From Ramlibacter ginsenosidimutans (GTDB lineage: Bacteria > Pseudomonadota > Gammaproteobacteria > Burkholderiales > Burkholderiaceae_C): 64,000 nucleotides of DNA. Location: NCBI RefSeq assembly GCF_016654015.1, contig NZ_JAEPWM010000003.1:186001-250000 (forward strand). Direction: 5' to 3'. The notes beneath the pieces were generated by a model, which saw only the letters and a program-made list of their open reading frames with translations, searched no databases and was not told where the DNA came from. A program made the position numbers and the translations under genes. Shown in pieces: positions 44,391 through 54,408 of this stretch (the stretch's first letter is position 1; each line of letters begins with the position of its first letter).

Positions 44391-45578
44391 ATGGCTTCAC
44401 CGAAAGCAATCTACGGCGGCGCGGCCGCGGCGGCGCTGCTGTGCGCAGCCGGCGCGTGGTGGTTCCTCGGTTCGCACCGCACCGAGGCGGCCCCCACCGA
44501 TGCGGGCGCACCCCGCACCGCCGCGAGCGGCCCGGCGCCGGCCACGCTGGTGACCGTGGCGGTGGCGCGCAAGCAGGACGTCCCGGTCAACGTGAGCGTC
44601 AACGGCAGCGTCGTCTCCCTGAACAGCGTGGACGTGCGGCCGCAGGTGAGCAACATGGTGCAGAAGGTGCACGTGAAGGAAGGCGATTTCGTGCGCGCCG
44701 GCCAGCCCTTGTTCACGCTCGACGCGCGCGCCGATGTCGCGAACCTGGAGAAGGCCAAGGCGCAGCAGCTGAAGGACCAGGCCACGCTCGCCGACCTGGA
44801 GCGCCAGTACCAGCGCAGCCAGGAGTTGCTGGCGCAGAACTTCATCGCCAAGAGCGCCACCGATACCGTGCTGTCGCAGCTGCAGGCGCAGCGCGCCGCC
44901 GTCGAGGCGGACAAGGCCGCGGTGCAGTCCGCGCAGGTGCAACTGAGTTACGACGAGATCCGCGCGCCGATCTCCGGGCGCACCGGCGGGATCAACGCCT
45001 TCGTCGGCACGCTGGCGCAACCCGGCACGCCGCTGGTGACCGTGACGCAGCTCGATCCGATCGCGGTGCAGTTCCCCGTGCCCGAGGGCCGGCTGCAGGA
45101 CCTGTTGGCCGCGGCCAGCGAGCGCTCGGAGGTGCTGGCGATGGTGCCGGGGCGCGCCGCGCCGCTCAAGGGCGTGCTGACCTTCGTGGACAACACCGTG
45201 GACCCGCAGGTCGGCACGGTGCGCGCCAAGGCCAGCTTCGCCAATGCCGACCACGCGCTGTGGCCGGGACAGTACGTCAACACCAGCGTGACCGTGCGCA
45301 CCTTGAAGGACGCGGTGGTCGTTCCGGTGGCCGCGGTCATCACCGGCCCGAACGGCCGCATCGTGTACGTGGTGAAGGACGACCAGGCGCAGTTGCGCAA
45401 GGTGGAACTCGACCACTCGTTCGGCGACCAGGCCGTCGTGCGCGGCGTGCAGCCGGGCGAGCGCGTGGTGGTGGAGGGCAAGCAGAACCTGCGGCCCGGC
45501 TCGCGCGTGCGGCTGGAACGGCCGCAGCCCTCGGTGACCGGCACGGGACCGGCGCCCGCCCGGAGGGACCCGACGTGA
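44391..45578 (+). CDS. RND efflux periplasmic adaptor (membrane fusion protein)
   Basis: Bridges an inner-membrane RND pump to an outer-membrane channel. 395 aa from ATG 44391: an N-terminal membrane anchor (AIYGGAAAAALLCAAGAWWF), lipoyl-like halves flanking an alpha-hairpin (ANLEKAKAQQLKDQATLADLERQYQRSQELLAQNF..), a beta-barrel and a C-terminal membrane-proximal domain. The in-frame ATG at 44331 would add a non-hydrophobic head and is not used. Overlaps the pump gene start (GTGA). No outer-membrane factor follows. Confidence 0.9.
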   Translation: MASPKAIYGGAAAAALLCAAGAWWFLGSHRTEAAPTDAGAPRTAASGPAPATLVTVAVARKQDVPVNVSVNGSVVSLNSVDVRPQVSNMVQKVHVKEGDFVRAGQPLFTLDARADVANLEKAKAQQLKDQATLADLERQYQRSQELLAQNFIAKSATDTVLSQLQAQRAAVEADKAAVQSAQVQLSYDEIRAPISGRTGGINAFVGTLAQPGTPLVTVTQLDPIAVQFPVPEGRLQDLLAAASERSEVLAMVPGRAAPLKGVLTFVDNTVDPQVGTVRAKASFANADHALWPGQYVNTSVTVRTLKDAVVVPVAAVITGPNGRIVYVVKDDQAQLRKVELDHSFGDQAVVRGVQPGERVVVEGKQNLRPGSRVRLERPQPSVTGTGPAPARRDPT

Positions 45579-48500
45579 ACATCTCCGAGCTGTGCATCCG
45601 CCGGCCGGTGATGACGGTGCTGCTGTCGGCGGCCCTGGTGGTCGCCGGCGTGCTGGCCTATCTGAAGATCCCGATCGCCGCGCTGCCCAGCTACAACACG
45701 CCGGTGATCTCCGTGAACGCGCAGCTCGCGGGCGCGGCGCCGGACACGATGGCGTCGTCGGTGGCCTTGCCGCTGGAAAAGCAGTTCTCGACCATCGCGG
45801 GGCTGAAGCTGATCAGCTCGGTCAACACGCTGGGCAACTCGCAGATCACGCTGGAGTTCGACCCGACCCGCGACATCGACGCGGCCGCCGTCGACGTGCA
45901 GGCGGCGCTGCTGCGCGCGCAGCGGCAACTGCCCGCCGAACTGACGCAGCTGCCGTCCTACCGCAAGGTGAACCCCGCCGATGCACCGGTGCTGTTCATC
46001 GCGCTCAACTCGCCCTCCATGGGCCTGTCCGAGCTGAACGACTATGCCGAGAACCTGATCGCGCCGACGCTGTCCACCATCGACGGCGTGGCGCAGGTGA
46101 ACGTGAACGGGCAGAAGCGCTTCGCGGTGCGCGTGCGGGCGAACTCGGACCTGCTCAATGCCCGCGGCATCACGCTGGAGGAACTGGCGGCGGCGATCAA
46201 GTCGGCCAACTCGAACACGCCCATCGGCGTGCTGGACGGCCCGAGCCAGACGCTGACCATCCAGGCGAACGAGCAGATGAAGAGCGCGAAGGAGTTCGCG
46301 AACATCATCATCTCCTCGCGCAACGGCGCGCCCGTTCGCCTGTCCGAGGTGGCGACGGTGGAGGACAGCTACGAGTCGGTCCGCACCTCGGCGAGCTACA
46401 ACGGCGAGCGCTCCATCCTGCTGTCGGTGCAGCGCCAGCCGAACGCCAATACCGTGCAGGTGGTGGATTCGGTGCGCAAGCTGGTGCCGCTGTTCCGCGC
46501 GCAACTGCCGCAGTCGATCAACATCAACGTCGTCAACGACCGCTCCCGCTCGATCCGCGAGGCGATCCACGACGTGAACCTCACGCTGGGCCTCACGGTG
46601 CTGCTGGTGGTGCTGGTGATCTACCTGTTCCTGCACCGCGTGATGGCGACGCTGATCCCGGCGGTGACCATGCCGATCTCGCTGATCGGCGCCATCTCGC
46701 TGCTTTACTGGTTCGGCTACAGCCTGGACAACGTGTCGCTGCTGGGGATCACGCTGGCCGTGGGCCTGGTGGTGGACGATGCGATCGTGGTGCTGGAGAA
46801 CATCGTGCGCCACATCGAGGAGGGCATGCAGCCCATGCAGGCGGCGCTGAAGGGCTCGCGCGAGATGGGCTTCACCATCGTGTCGATCTCGATCTCGCTG
46901 GTGGCGGTGTTCATCCCGATCTTCTTCATGCCCGGCGTGATCGGCCTGCTGTTCCACGAGTTCGCGGTCGTGGTGTCGCTCGCTGTGCTGGTGTCGGCCG
47001 CGGTGTCGCTGACGCTGGTGCCCATGATGGCCAGCCGCTTCCTCAAGCACGAGGAAAGCGACGGCGCCAGCCACCTGTCTTCCGACGCCATCGAACACAC
47101 GCCCGGCGGCTGGCTGGGCCGCAGCTTCGAGCGCCTGTTCCGCGCGGTCCATGGCTTCTACATGAAGACACTGGACTGGACGCTGCGCCGCCGCCCGCTC
47201 ATGCTGGCGGTCGCGCTGGGCACTTTCGTCGTCACCGGCTACCTCGCGACGACCATGCCCAAGGGCTTCTTCCCCGAGGAGGACATCGGCCAGATCCAGG
47301 TGACCACCGAGGCGTCGGAGGACATCTCCTTCGCCGCCATGCTGGCCTTGCAGGACCGCGTGGCAGCGGTGATCCGCAAGGACCCGAACGTGCAGGACGT
47401 GAGCTCGTTCATCGGCGCCGGCGGCCCGATCGGCACGATGAACACCGGCCGCATGTTCGTGTCGCTCAAGCCGCGCGGCGAACGCATGAAGATGCCGCAG
47501 GTGATGGAGTCGCTGCGCCGCGCGACGCGCCAGGTGCCCGGCGTCGCCGTGTACCTGCGGCCGATCCAGAACCTGCAGCTGGGAGGCCGGCAGAGCAAGA
47601 GCCGCTACCAGTACGCCATGCAGAGCGTGAGCGCCGCTGCCTTGTCCGACTGGTCCAACCGGATGATGGAGCGCATGCGCGCCGACCCGGCCTTCCGCGA
47701 CGTCACCAGCGACTCGCAGAACAAGGGCCTGCAGGCCTCGCTGCGCATCGACCGCGACAAGGCCAACCTGCTGGGCGTGCAGATCGGCGACGTGCGCAAC
47801 GCGCTCTACGACGCCTTCGGCGAGCGCCAGGTCTCCACGATCTACAGCTCGGCCAACAGCTACCTGGTCATCCTCGAGGCAGCCAACGAGGACCGGCGCT
47901 TCGAGGAGAGCCTCTCCAAGATCAACCTGCGCGGGCGCAACGGCGCGTTGGTGCCGCTGTCCGCACTGGCGCAAGTGGAGCGCACGGTGGGCCCGACCGC
48001 GGTGAACCACCAGGGCCAGCTGCAGGCGATCACGATCTCCTTCAACCTGGCTCCGGACACGCCGCTGGGCGTGGCGACCGACAAGATCGACCGCTTCGCC
48101 CACGAGCTGAAGCTGCCGCCTTCGATCATCACCACCTATGGCGGCGACGCCGCGGTGTTCCAGGACTCGCAGGGCAGCCAGGTGCTGCTGCTGGTGTCGG
48201 CGCTGCTGGTGATCTACGTGCTGCTCGGCGTGCTGTACGAGAGCTACATCCACCCGCTCACCATCCTGGCCGGCCTGCCGTCGGCGGCCGTGGGCGCTTT
48301 GTTGACGCTCAAGCTCTTCGGCTTCGACCTGACCCTGATCGCCACCATCGGCATCCTGATGCTGATCGGCATCGTCAAGAAGAACGCGATCATGATGATC
48401 GACTTCGCGCTGCACGCGCAGCGCGAGCTCGGCATGACGCCGCAGGAGGCGATCCGCGAAGCCTGCCGCCTGCGCTTCCGCCCGATCCTGATGACCACGC

Positions 48501-48748
48501 TGGCGGCGCTGATGGGCGCGCTGCCCATTGCGCTGGGCCTCGGCGCGGGCGCCGAACTGCGCCAGCCGCTGGGCCTGGCGGTGTCGGGCGGCCTGGTGTT
48601 CTCGCAGGTGGTGACGCTCTACATCACGCCTGCGATCTACCTGGCGCTCAATCGTTTCAGCGGCCGCGGTCCCGTGCAGGACCTCGACGCACTCGGGCGC
48701 AGGATGTTCCCGCCTGCCAGCACACACGGCGACATCATCGCCAAATAG
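45575..48748 (+). CDS. RND family multidrug efflux permease (HAE-1 type)
   Basis: Proton-driven pump, 1057 aa, GTG start inside the adaptor stop. TM1 is CIRRPVMTVLLSAALVVAGVL; the TM4 proton-relay pair is in GLVVDDAIVVLENIVRHIEEG; two large periplasmic loops and twelve spans are evident, and the C-terminal half repeats the fold (GILMLIGIVKKNAIMMIDFAL). Resembles the MdtB/MdtC/MuxB subgroup. Substrate unknown. Confidence 0.94.
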   Translation: MNISELCIRRPVMTVLLSAALVVAGVLAYLKIPIAALPSYNTPVISVNAQLAGAAPDTMASSVALPLEKQFSTIAGLKLISSVNTLGNSQITLEFDPTRDIDAAAVDVQAALLRAQRQLPAELTQLPSYRKVNPADAPVLFIALNSPSMGLSELNDYAENLIAPTLSTIDGVAQVNVNGQKRFAVRVRANSDLLNARGITLEELAAAIKSANSNTPIGVLDGPSQTLTIQANEQMKSAKEFANIIISSRNGAPVRLSEVATVEDSYESVRTSASYNGERSILLSVQRQPNANTVQVVDSVRKLVPLFRAQLPQSININVVNDRSRSIREAIHDVNLTLGLTVLLVVLVIYLFLHRVMATLIPAVTMPISLIGAISLLYWFGYSLDNVSLLGITLAVGLVVDDAIVVLENIVRHIEEGMQPMQAALKGSREMGFTIVSISISLVAVFIPIFFMPGVIGLLFHEFAVVVSLAVLVSAAVSLTLVPMMASRFLKHEESDGASHLSSDAIEHTPGGWLGRSFERLFRAVHGFYMKTLDWTLRRRPLMLAVALGTFVVTGYLATTMPKGFFPEEDIGQIQVTTEASEDISFAAMLALQDRVAAVIRKDPNVQDVSSFIGAGGPIGTMNTGRMFVSLKPRGERMKMPQVMESLRRATRQVPGVAVYLRPIQNLQLGGRQSKSRYQYAMQSVSAAALSDWSNRMMERMRADPAFRDVTSDSQNKGLQASLRIDRDKANLLGVQIGDVRNALYDAFGERQVSTIYSSANSYLVILEAANEDRRFEESLSKINLRGRNGALVPLSALAQVERTVGPTAVNHQGQLQAITISFNLAPDTPLGVATDKIDRFAHELKLPPSIITTYGGDAAVFQDSQGSQVLLLVSALLVIYVLLGVLYESYIHPLTILAGLPSAAVGALLTLKLFGFDLTLIATIGILMLIGIVKKNAIMMIDFALHAQRELGMTPQEAIREACRLRFRPILMTTLAALMGALPIALGLGAGAELRQPLGLAVSGGLVFSQVVTLYITPAIYLALNRFSGRGPVQDLDALGRRMFPPASTHGDIIAK

Positions 48749-48805
48749 GCGGGGCCGCGGCGGCGGGATTGACCTGGGTGCGTGGGAGGTGTGCAATGCC
48801 GCTCC

Positions 48806-49075
48806 ATGCCCACCGTGAGCTTCGCCCCGGCGCTCACCCGCCACGTGCCCTGCGCGCCGCAGCAGGTGGCGGCAGGCACGCTCGCCTCGGTGCTGGAGGA
48901 CGCGTTCCGCGCCGCGCCCGCGCTGCGCGCGTATGTGCTCGATGAACAGGGCGCCGTGCGCAAGCACGTCGCCGTGTTCGTCAATGGCGAGATGATTCCC
49001 CAGCGCGAGGACCTCACGCGGGCGCTCGCGCCGCCAGACCGCGTGCACGTCATCCAGGCACTGACCGGAGGTTGA
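48806..49075 (+). CDS. MoaD/ThiS-like ubiquitin-fold protein with C-terminal diglycine
   Basis: 89 aa. The beta-grasp pattern of small sulfur carriers is visible (VSFAPALTRHV, GTLASVLEDAFRAAP, HVAVFVNGEMI, DRVHVIQALTGG), and it ends exactly in Gly-Gly, the residues that are adenylated and thiocarboxylated in MoaD/ThiS. It is not next to moaE/thiG here. The GGA-GGT glycine codons also form the Shine-Dalgarno of the following propeller gene, whose ATG is 1 bp after the stop. Could be a sulfur carrier or a protein modifier. Confidence 0.75.
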   Translation: MPTVSFAPALTRHVPCAPQQVAAGTLASVLEDAFRAAPALRAYVLDEQGAVRKHVAVFVNGEMIPQREDLTRALAPPDRVHVIQALTGG

Positions 49076-49076
49076 A

Positions 49077-50162
49077 ATGCAGGACCTGCTCGTCGCCACC
49101 CGCAAGGGCTTGTTCATCCTGCCGCCGGCGCGGCACGGCTGGCAGCTGCTGCGGCCGCACTTCCCGGGCGAGCCCGTCACGCAGGTGTTGCGCGATGCGG
49201 CCGACGGGACGCTCTATGCCGCGCTGCGCCTCGGCCACTTCGGCGTGAAGCTCAAGCGCAGCACCGACGGCGGCGCGAGCTGGCAGGAGGTCGCGAGTCC
49301 CGCCTTTCCGCCCAAGCCCACCGAGGGCCCGTGGAAGGACGATCCCACGCCCTGGACCGTGGACATGGTGTGGAGCCTCGAAGCGGGCGGTGGCCGGCTG
49401 TGGGCGGGCGCGCTGCCGGCCGGCCTGTTCGTGTCCACCGACCGTGGCGAAAGCTGGCAGCTGGTCGAGAGCCTGTGGAACCGGCCCGAGCGCAAGGAGT
49501 GGTTCGGCGGCGGCTACGATCTCGCGGGCATTCATTCCATCCTGGTGGATCCGCGCGATCCCGACCACGTGACGATCGCGATCTCCTGTGCCGGGGTCTG
49601 GCAGACGCGCGACGCCGGCCGCAGCTGGCGCAACACCTCCGAAGGCTTCGACGCCGGGGCGTACATGCCGCCGGAGCGCCGCTTCGACGGCAACATCCAG
49701 GACGTGCACCGGCTCGCGGCCTGCGCGGCGCAGCCCGACACCATCTGGGCGCAGCATCATTGCGGGCTCTACCGCAGCCTCGATGGCGGCGAGCACTGGC
49801 AGGCGATCGCGGCACCGGCGCCGAGCGGTTTCGGCTTCGCCGTCGCGGCGCATCCGGCCGATCCGGAGCGCGCCTGGTTCGTGCCGGCGCACTCGGATGC
49901 GCAGCGCGTGCCCGTGGACGGCCAGATGGTGGTCACCGAGACGCGCGATGGCGGCCGCACGTTCGCGAGCCTGGCCTATGGCCTGCCGCCGCGCGATGCC
50001 TACCACCTCGTGTACCGGCATGGGCTCGCCTGCAGCGCGGACGGGCGCATGCTGGCGATGGGCTCGACCACCGGCGGGCTCTGGTTCAGCGAGGACGAGG
50101 GAGGCTTGTGGCACTGCCTCTCGCGCGACCTGCCGCCGATCGCTCAGGTGCGAATCGCGTGA
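49077..50162 (+). CDS. Asp-box (BNR/sialidase-like) beta-propeller protein
   Basis: 361 aa with about six Asp-box repeats of the S-x-D-x-G-x-S/T-W kind: STDGGASW, STDRGESW, TRDAGRSW, SLDGGEHW, TRDGGRTF and SEDEGGLW. This is a sialidase-type propeller fold, but no signal peptide and no sialidase FRIP motif or arginine triad is obvious, so a glycosidase role is doubtful. Tightly coupled to the ubiquitin-like gene. Function unknown. Confidence 0.8.
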   Translation: MQDLLVATRKGLFILPPARHGWQLLRPHFPGEPVTQVLRDAADGTLYAALRLGHFGVKLKRSTDGGASWQEVASPAFPPKPTEGPWKDDPTPWTVDMVWSLEAGGGRLWAGALPAGLFVSTDRGESWQLVESLWNRPERKEWFGGGYDLAGIHSILVDPRDPDHVTIAISCAGVWQTRDAGRSWRNTSEGFDAGAYMPPERRFDGNIQDVHRLAACAAQPDTIWAQHHCGLYRSLDGGEHWQAIAAPAPSGFGFAVAAHPADPERAWFVPAHSDAQRVPVDGQMVVTETRDGGRTFASLAYGLPPRDAYHLVYRHGLACSADGRMLAMGSTTGGLWFSEDEGGLWHCLSRDLPPIAQVRIA

Positions 50163-50184
50163 CGCGCACGCCCACGGGCCGCGC

Positions 50185-51450
50185 TTAAAGAGCGCCCTCG
50201 AACATCAGCACGTCGACTTCGTCGCCGGGCGCCACGCTACCTTGCGCGTGGTGCAGCACGATGAGGCCGTTGGCCTGCACCATGGAGCTGAGCACGCCGG
50301 AGCCCTGGTTGCCGGTGGTGCGGACCTCGAGCGATCCGTCGGGCCGTCGCGTGACGGTGCCGCGCTGGTATTCGGTGCGACCCGGTTTCTTGCGCATCGC
50401 CTCGCTGCTGCGCGCCTTCAGGTACAGCGGCGGCTCGACCCGCGCGCCCATCATGCGCAGCAGGGCAGGGCGCACGAAGGCGAGGAAGGTCACCATCACC
50501 GCCACCGGGTTGCCGGGCAGTCCGAACAGCACGGCGTTGCCGATGCGGCCCACCGCCATGGGCCGGCCGGGACGCATCGCGATCTTCCAGAACGCCACGT
50601 CGCCCAGCTGCTTCATCATGGCCTTGGTGAAGTCCGCCTCGCCCACGCTGACGCCGCCGCTCGTGATGATCGCGTCGGCGCGCGCGGCCGCATGGCGGAA
50701 GGCCTCTTCCAGCAGCGCGGGCTCGTCGCGCACCACGCCGAGGTCGATGACCTCGCAGCCGAGCCGCGCGAGCAGCCCGTGCACCGTGTAGCGGTTGCTG
50801 TCGAACACGGCCCCTTCGCGCGGCGGCTCGCCCAGGCTCAGGATCTCGTCGCCGGTGGAGAAGTACGCGACCTTCAGGCGCCGGAACACCTCGATGCGCG
50901 GGATGCCGAGGCTCGCGACCAGGCCGCTCGCTGCCGGGGCTATGCGCTCGCCCGCGAGCAGCGCCGGGCGGCCTTCCATCAGGTCTTCGCCCTTGCAGCG
51001 GCGGTTGTCCCCGGGCTGCAGCAAGCCGGCCGGGATCTCGATGCGGCCGTCCGCGCCGGTCTTCGTGAACTCCTGCGGCACGACGGTGTCCAGCCCCGCG
51101 GGCAGGATCGCGCCGGTCATGATCTTCAGGCACTCCCCGCTGCGCACCTCTCCTTGCCAGGCCTTACCCGCCAGCGCCGTGCCGACAACCTGCAGCCGCA
51201 GCGGCGCGGCACCGAGCTGCGCGCCGGCGAAGGCGTAGCCATCCATCGCGGAGTTGTCGTGCGGCGGCACGCTGATGGGCGAGACCAGATCGCGCGCCAG
51301 CACGCGGCCCAGTGCGTCCAGCACGCCGACCGTTTCCGTCTCGCGCACCGGCGCGACGAGCTGCGCCAGGAATTCGCCGACGGCGTCGGCACTGAGCGCC
51401 TGCGGGTCATAGCCTTGCAGGCGCGCGGCGATCTCGGCGACGGTGCTCAC
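50185..51450 (-). CDS. moeA: Molybdopterin molybdenumtransferase MoeA
   Basis: Inserts molybdate into adenylated molybdopterin. 421 aa, GTG start. Seen: the first-domain motif [13 protein letters not shown], the MoCF-like domain motif [12 protein letters not shown], and [13 protein letters not shown]. Its start overlaps the mobA stop (GTGA), so mobA-moeA are coupled; moaA is upstream on the same strand. Confidence 0.95.
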   Translation of the reverse strand: MSTVAEIAARLQGYDPQALSADAVGEFLAQLVAPVRETETVGVLDALGRVLARDLVSPISVPPHDNSAMDGYAFAGAQLGAAPLRLQVVGTALAGKAWQGEVRSGECLKIMTGAILPAGLDTVVPQEFTKTGADGRIEIPAGLLQPGDNRRCKGEDLMEGRPALLAGERIAPAASGLVASLGIPRIEVFRRLKVAYFSTGDEILSLGEPPREGAVFDSNRYTVHGLLARLGCEVIDLGVVRDEPALLEEAFRHAAARADAIITSGGVSVGEADFTKAMMKQLGDVAFWKIAMRPGRPMAVGRIGNAVLFGLPGNPVAVMVTFLAFVRPALLRMMGARVEPPLYLKARSSEAMRKKPGRTEYQRGTVTRRPDGSLEVRTTGNQGSGVLSSMVQANGLIVLHHAQGSVAPGDEVDVLMFEGAL

Positions 51451-52058
51451 GATTGCTCCAGCCGGTGCAGCTCGGCGAGCGTGTTCGCGTTGGCAAAGGC
51501 CGCCGGGTCATCGCCTGCGCGGTCGAAGGGCACCAGCACCGTGCGGTGCTGCGCCGTCCACGCGTCGATCTTGCGGCCGCCGCCCTGCGTGAAGCGCACC
51601 AGGCTGTCCATCAGGTTGCGGCCCATCAGCGAGAACACGGGCTGCGCGCGCAGCTGGCCGTCTTCTTCGCGCGCCTGCGCCATGGCAATCTCGGCGCCGT
51701 CGCGCTCGAGCGCCTCCGCCAGCCGGGCGACCAGGTCCTGCGGGAACAGCGGCGTGTCGCACGGCACGGTCACCATGTAGTCGGTCTCGCAGTGTTCCAG
51801 CCCCGTGAGGAAGCCGGCGAGCGGACCCGCATAGTCGGCCAGTCCGTCCGGCCAGACCGGCACGCCGAAGGACTCGTAGGCCGCAAGATTGCGGTTGGCG
51901 TTGATCAGCAGCGGCGAGACCTGCGGCGCCAGCCGCAGCAGCGTGAACATCGCCATCGGCATGCCCCGGAAGTTCTGCAAGCCCTTGTCGGCCCCGCCCA
52001 TGCGCGAGCCGCGGCCGCCGGCGAGGATCACGCCGGTGACGTCGTCCTTGGAAATCAT
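51447..52058 (-). CDS. mobA: Molybdenum cofactor guanylyltransferase MobA
   Basis: Attaches GMP to Mo-molybdopterin to give the dinucleotide cofactor of DMSO-reductase-family enzymes. 203 aa with the nucleotide loop [17 protein letters not shown], the TVPCDTPLF metal motif and an NANTLAEL C-terminal loop. The ATG at 52058 gives the standard N-terminus; the frame extends upstream but Arg-rich. Confidence 0.94.
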   Translation of the reverse strand: MISKDDVTGVILAGGRGSRMGGADKGLQNFRGMPMAMFTLLRLAPQVSPLLINANRNLAAYESFGVPVWPDGLADYAGPLAGFLTGLEHCETDYMVTVPCDTPLFPQDLVARLAEALERDGAEIAMAQAREEDGQLRAQPVFSLMGRNLMDSLVRFTQGGGRKIDAWTAQHRTVLVPFDRAGDDPAAFANANTLAELHRLEQS

Positions 52059-52152
52059 CCCGGAACTGTAAACGCTCCGGCCCGAGACGCGGTGCTGGAC
52101 ACGGTATTCCCGCAGGGGCACGTAGCCCGCGCGGAACCGCATGCAGCGCGTT

Positions 52153-53268
52153 TTACCCGCCGATGTAGCTCATCTCGACGCGGCGGCCGCGCGTGCCGGT
52201 GTCGGCGGCGAGCGTGCCGCGCAGCTCCGAGTAGCGGTCGGCCCGGCCCTGCCAGATGTGGCCGATCGCCGAGGCGAGCTCGGCGTCGCTGGCGCCGTCG
52301 CGCAGTAGCGCCCGCAGGTCGTAGCCGTTGGCCGCGAACAGGCACAGGTACAGCTTGCCTTCGGTGGAGAGGCGGGCGCGGTTGCAGTCGCCGCAGAAGG
52401 CGTGCGTCACGCTGCTGATGAAGCCCACCTCGCCGGCGCCGTCGGCGTAGCCCCAGCGCTGCGCGGTCTCGCCTGCCACGGTCGCTTCGAGGGGAACGAG
52501 CGGGAATTCGGCCGCGATGCGGGCGCGGACCTCGTCCGAGGACAGCACTTCGTCCATGCGCCAGCCGTTGGTGGCGCCGACGTCCATGTACTCGATGAAG
52601 CGCAGCACGGTGCCCGTGCCGCGGAAGTGGCGCGCCATCGGCAGGATCTCGTGCTCGTTGGTGCCGCGCTTGACGACCATGTTGACCTTGATGGGGCCGA
52701 GGCCGGCCTCGCGCGCGGCGGCGATGCCTTCGAGCACTTCGGCGACCGGGAAGTCCACGTCGTTCATGCTGCGGAACACCGCATCGTCGAGGCCGTCCAG
52801 GCTCACGGTGACGCGCTGCAGCCCGGCTTCCCTGAGCACGCGGGCCTTGCGCGCGAGCAGCGAGCCGTTGGTGGTCAGCGTGAGTTCGGGCGGGGTGCCG
52901 TCGACGGTGCGCAGCTGCGCGAGCTGCTCCACCAGGATCTCGAGGTTCTTGCGCAGCAGCGGCTCGCCGCCGGTGAGGCGGATCTTGCGCACGCCATGCG
53001 CGAGGAACTGGCGCGCGAGACGCGTGATCTCCTCGAAGCTCAGCAGCGACGCATGCGGCAGGTACTGGTAGTCCTTGTCGAACACTTCCTTGGGCATGCA
53101 GTAGCTGCAGCGGAAGTTGCAGCGATCCGTCACGCTGATGCGCAGGTCGCGCAGCGGCCGCCCCAGGCGATCGACCACCCGCCCGCTCGCCGCAACGGGG
53201 TCGGCGGGCAGGTCCGCCTGCAGCGCCACCAGGCGCTGGTCCACGAGCGGAATCACGCGTTCGGCCAT
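52153..53268 (-). CDS. moaA: GTP 3',8-cyclase MoaA
   Basis: Radical SAM enzyme that starts molybdenum-cofactor synthesis from GTP. 371 aa with the SAM cluster [19 protein letters not shown], the second cluster cysteines ([21 protein letters not shown]), and the C-terminal Gly-Gly (YIGG) needed for activity. First of the moaA-mobA-moeA run on the minus strand. Confidence 0.97.
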   Translation of the reverse strand: MAERVIPLVDQRLVALQADLPADPVAASGRVVDRLGRPLRDLRISVTDRCNFRCSYCMPKEVFDKDYQYLPHASLLSFEEITRLARQFLAHGVRKIRLTGGEPLLRKNLEILVEQLAQLRTVDGTPPELTLTTNGSLLARKARVLREAGLQRVTVSLDGLDDAVFRSMNDVDFPVAEVLEGIAAAREAGLGPIKVNMVVKRGTNEHEILPMARHFRGTGTVLRFIEYMDVGATNGWRMDEVLSSDEVRARIAAEFPLVPLEATVAGETAQRWGYADGAGEVGFISSVTHAFCGDCNRARLSTEGKLYLCLFAANGYDLRALLRDGASDAELASAIGHIWQGRADRYSELRGTLAADTGTRGRRVEMSYIGG

Positions 53269-53330
53269 GGGGGGATTGTGGGGCTGGTGGCTATTCCTGC
53301 AAAGCCGGTGGGTTCAAGGGCAGCCGAAAA

Positions 53331-53455
53331 GCCAACAACCGGACGCAGAGGTCGCAAAGGTACCGCAAAGAACGCAAAAAATACCTTTTAGGGGGTTTCC
53401 GGTCCCTTTTGCGTCTTCTGCGAAACTTCTGCGCCCTCTGCGTCCGGATGTTGGG
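53331..53455. repeat. Long imperfect palindrome of GCAGAGG/GCAAAGG units
   Basis: The outer arms match nearly base for base (CCGGACGCAGAG at 53339-53350 against CTCTGCGTCCGG at 53437-53448, and the flanking CCAACA/TGTTGG). Between them short units such as CGCAAAGG, TGCG and GCGTCTTC repeat in both directions. The whole 125-bp element fills most of the gap between moaA and the SDR gene and would make a long cruciform. I recognise this style of repeat from many bacterial genomes. Confidence 0.75.
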
Positions 53456-53464
53456 TGTCTGACT

Positions 53465-54226
53465 TCAAGCGCAACGAGCGCCGTCGACCTCAATGCACAC
53501 GCCCGAGATGAAGGAAGCCTCGTCGCTCGCCAGGTAGAGCGCGGCGTTGGCGACGTCCAGGGCGGTGGAGAAGCGGCCCAGCGGGATCGTGGCCAGGAAC
53601 TTGGCGCGGCGGGCCTCGTCGACGGGGCCGCCCGCGAATTCGGCGGACAGGCCGGTGTCGGGGTTGAACACCGGGTTGATGCAATTCACCCGGATGTTGT
53701 CCGGCCCCAGCTCCGCGGCCAGCGACTTGCTCGTGATGATCACCGCACCCTTGGAGCCGTTGTACCAGGTCAGGCCCGGCCGGGGCCGTACGCCGGCGGT
53801 GGAGGCGATGTTGATGAACACGCCGCCCTTGTTGGCGCGGAAGGCCGGCACCGCATGGACGGTGGCGAGATAGATGCTCTTCACGTTGATCGCGTAGACG
53901 CGGTCGAACTCCTGCTCGCTCACCTCCAGCGCCGGCCGGTTGCGGTGCGTCCAGCCGGCGTTGTTCACCATGACGTCGAGCTTGCCGTGGCGCTGCACGG
54001 CGGCGTCGACCAGCGCCTTCATGTCGGCCGACTGCGTGACGTCGGCGCGGAAGAAGCTCGCCCGGCCGCCCTTGGCGCGGATGGCTGCCACCACGGCCTC
54101 GCCCTTGGCCGCATCGATGTCGTTCACCAGCACCTGCGCGCCTTCCTCGGCGAGCCGGTGGGCGATGCCCTCGCCGATGCCGCCGCCCGCGCCGGTGACG
54201 ATGATGGATTTGTCCTGGACCCGCAT
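53465..54226 (-). CDS. Short-chain dehydrogenase/reductase (SDR)
   Basis: NAD(P)-dependent oxidoreductase, 253 aa. Classical SDR motifs: cofactor loop TGAGGGIG (about residue 12), NNAGW, the active Ser in ASTAG, and YxxxK in WYNGSKGAV; the C-terminal GVCIEVDGARC is typical of glucose/3-oxoacyl-reductase-like members. An acidic residue after the second strand (NDID) favours NAD over NADP. The ATG at 54226 follows AAGGAG. Substrate not predictable. Confidence 0.9.
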   Translation of the reverse strand: MRVQDKSIIVTGAGGGIGEGIAHRLAEEGAQVLVNDIDAAKGEAVVAAIRAKGGRASFFRADVTQSADMKALVDAAVQRHGKLDVMVNNAGWTHRNRPALEVSEQEFDRVYAINVKSIYLATVHAVPAFRANKGGVFINIASTAGVRPRPGLTWYNGSKGAVIITSKSLAAELGPDNIRVNCINPVFNPDTGLSAEFAGGPVDEARRAKFLATIPLGRFSTALDVANAALYLASDEASFISGVCIEVDGARCA

Positions 54227-54408
54227 GACTGCTCCTTCTGGTTCGCGCCGTGCGACCGCGTGAAAATTCTGCACGGCTGCAAAGATTTGAAAACGCTGCC
54301 CTCGACCCTATGGACCGCGGCTTGCCTCTGCATGAGAGTTCGATTGTTGCTGATTTTGCGCCGCGGGCTGACCCGGGCTCCCGCGCATTCCTGGAGAGGC
54401 AGTCCATC

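Noticed and set aside
44948..49180. A 1410-aa minus-strand frame opposite the RND genes
   Set aside because: Mirror frame of the RND adaptor and pump, His/Arg/Asp-rich with no recognisable motif.
49077..50162. True sialidase
   Set aside because: Asp boxes are present but no signal peptide, FRIP motif or arginine triad is evident, so I call it only a propeller protein.
50185..53268. A molybdenum-cofactor riboswitch before the moaA-mobA-moeA genes
   Set aside because: The gap upstream of moaA is short and is filled by the 53331-53455 palindrome; I see no conserved riboswitch core.
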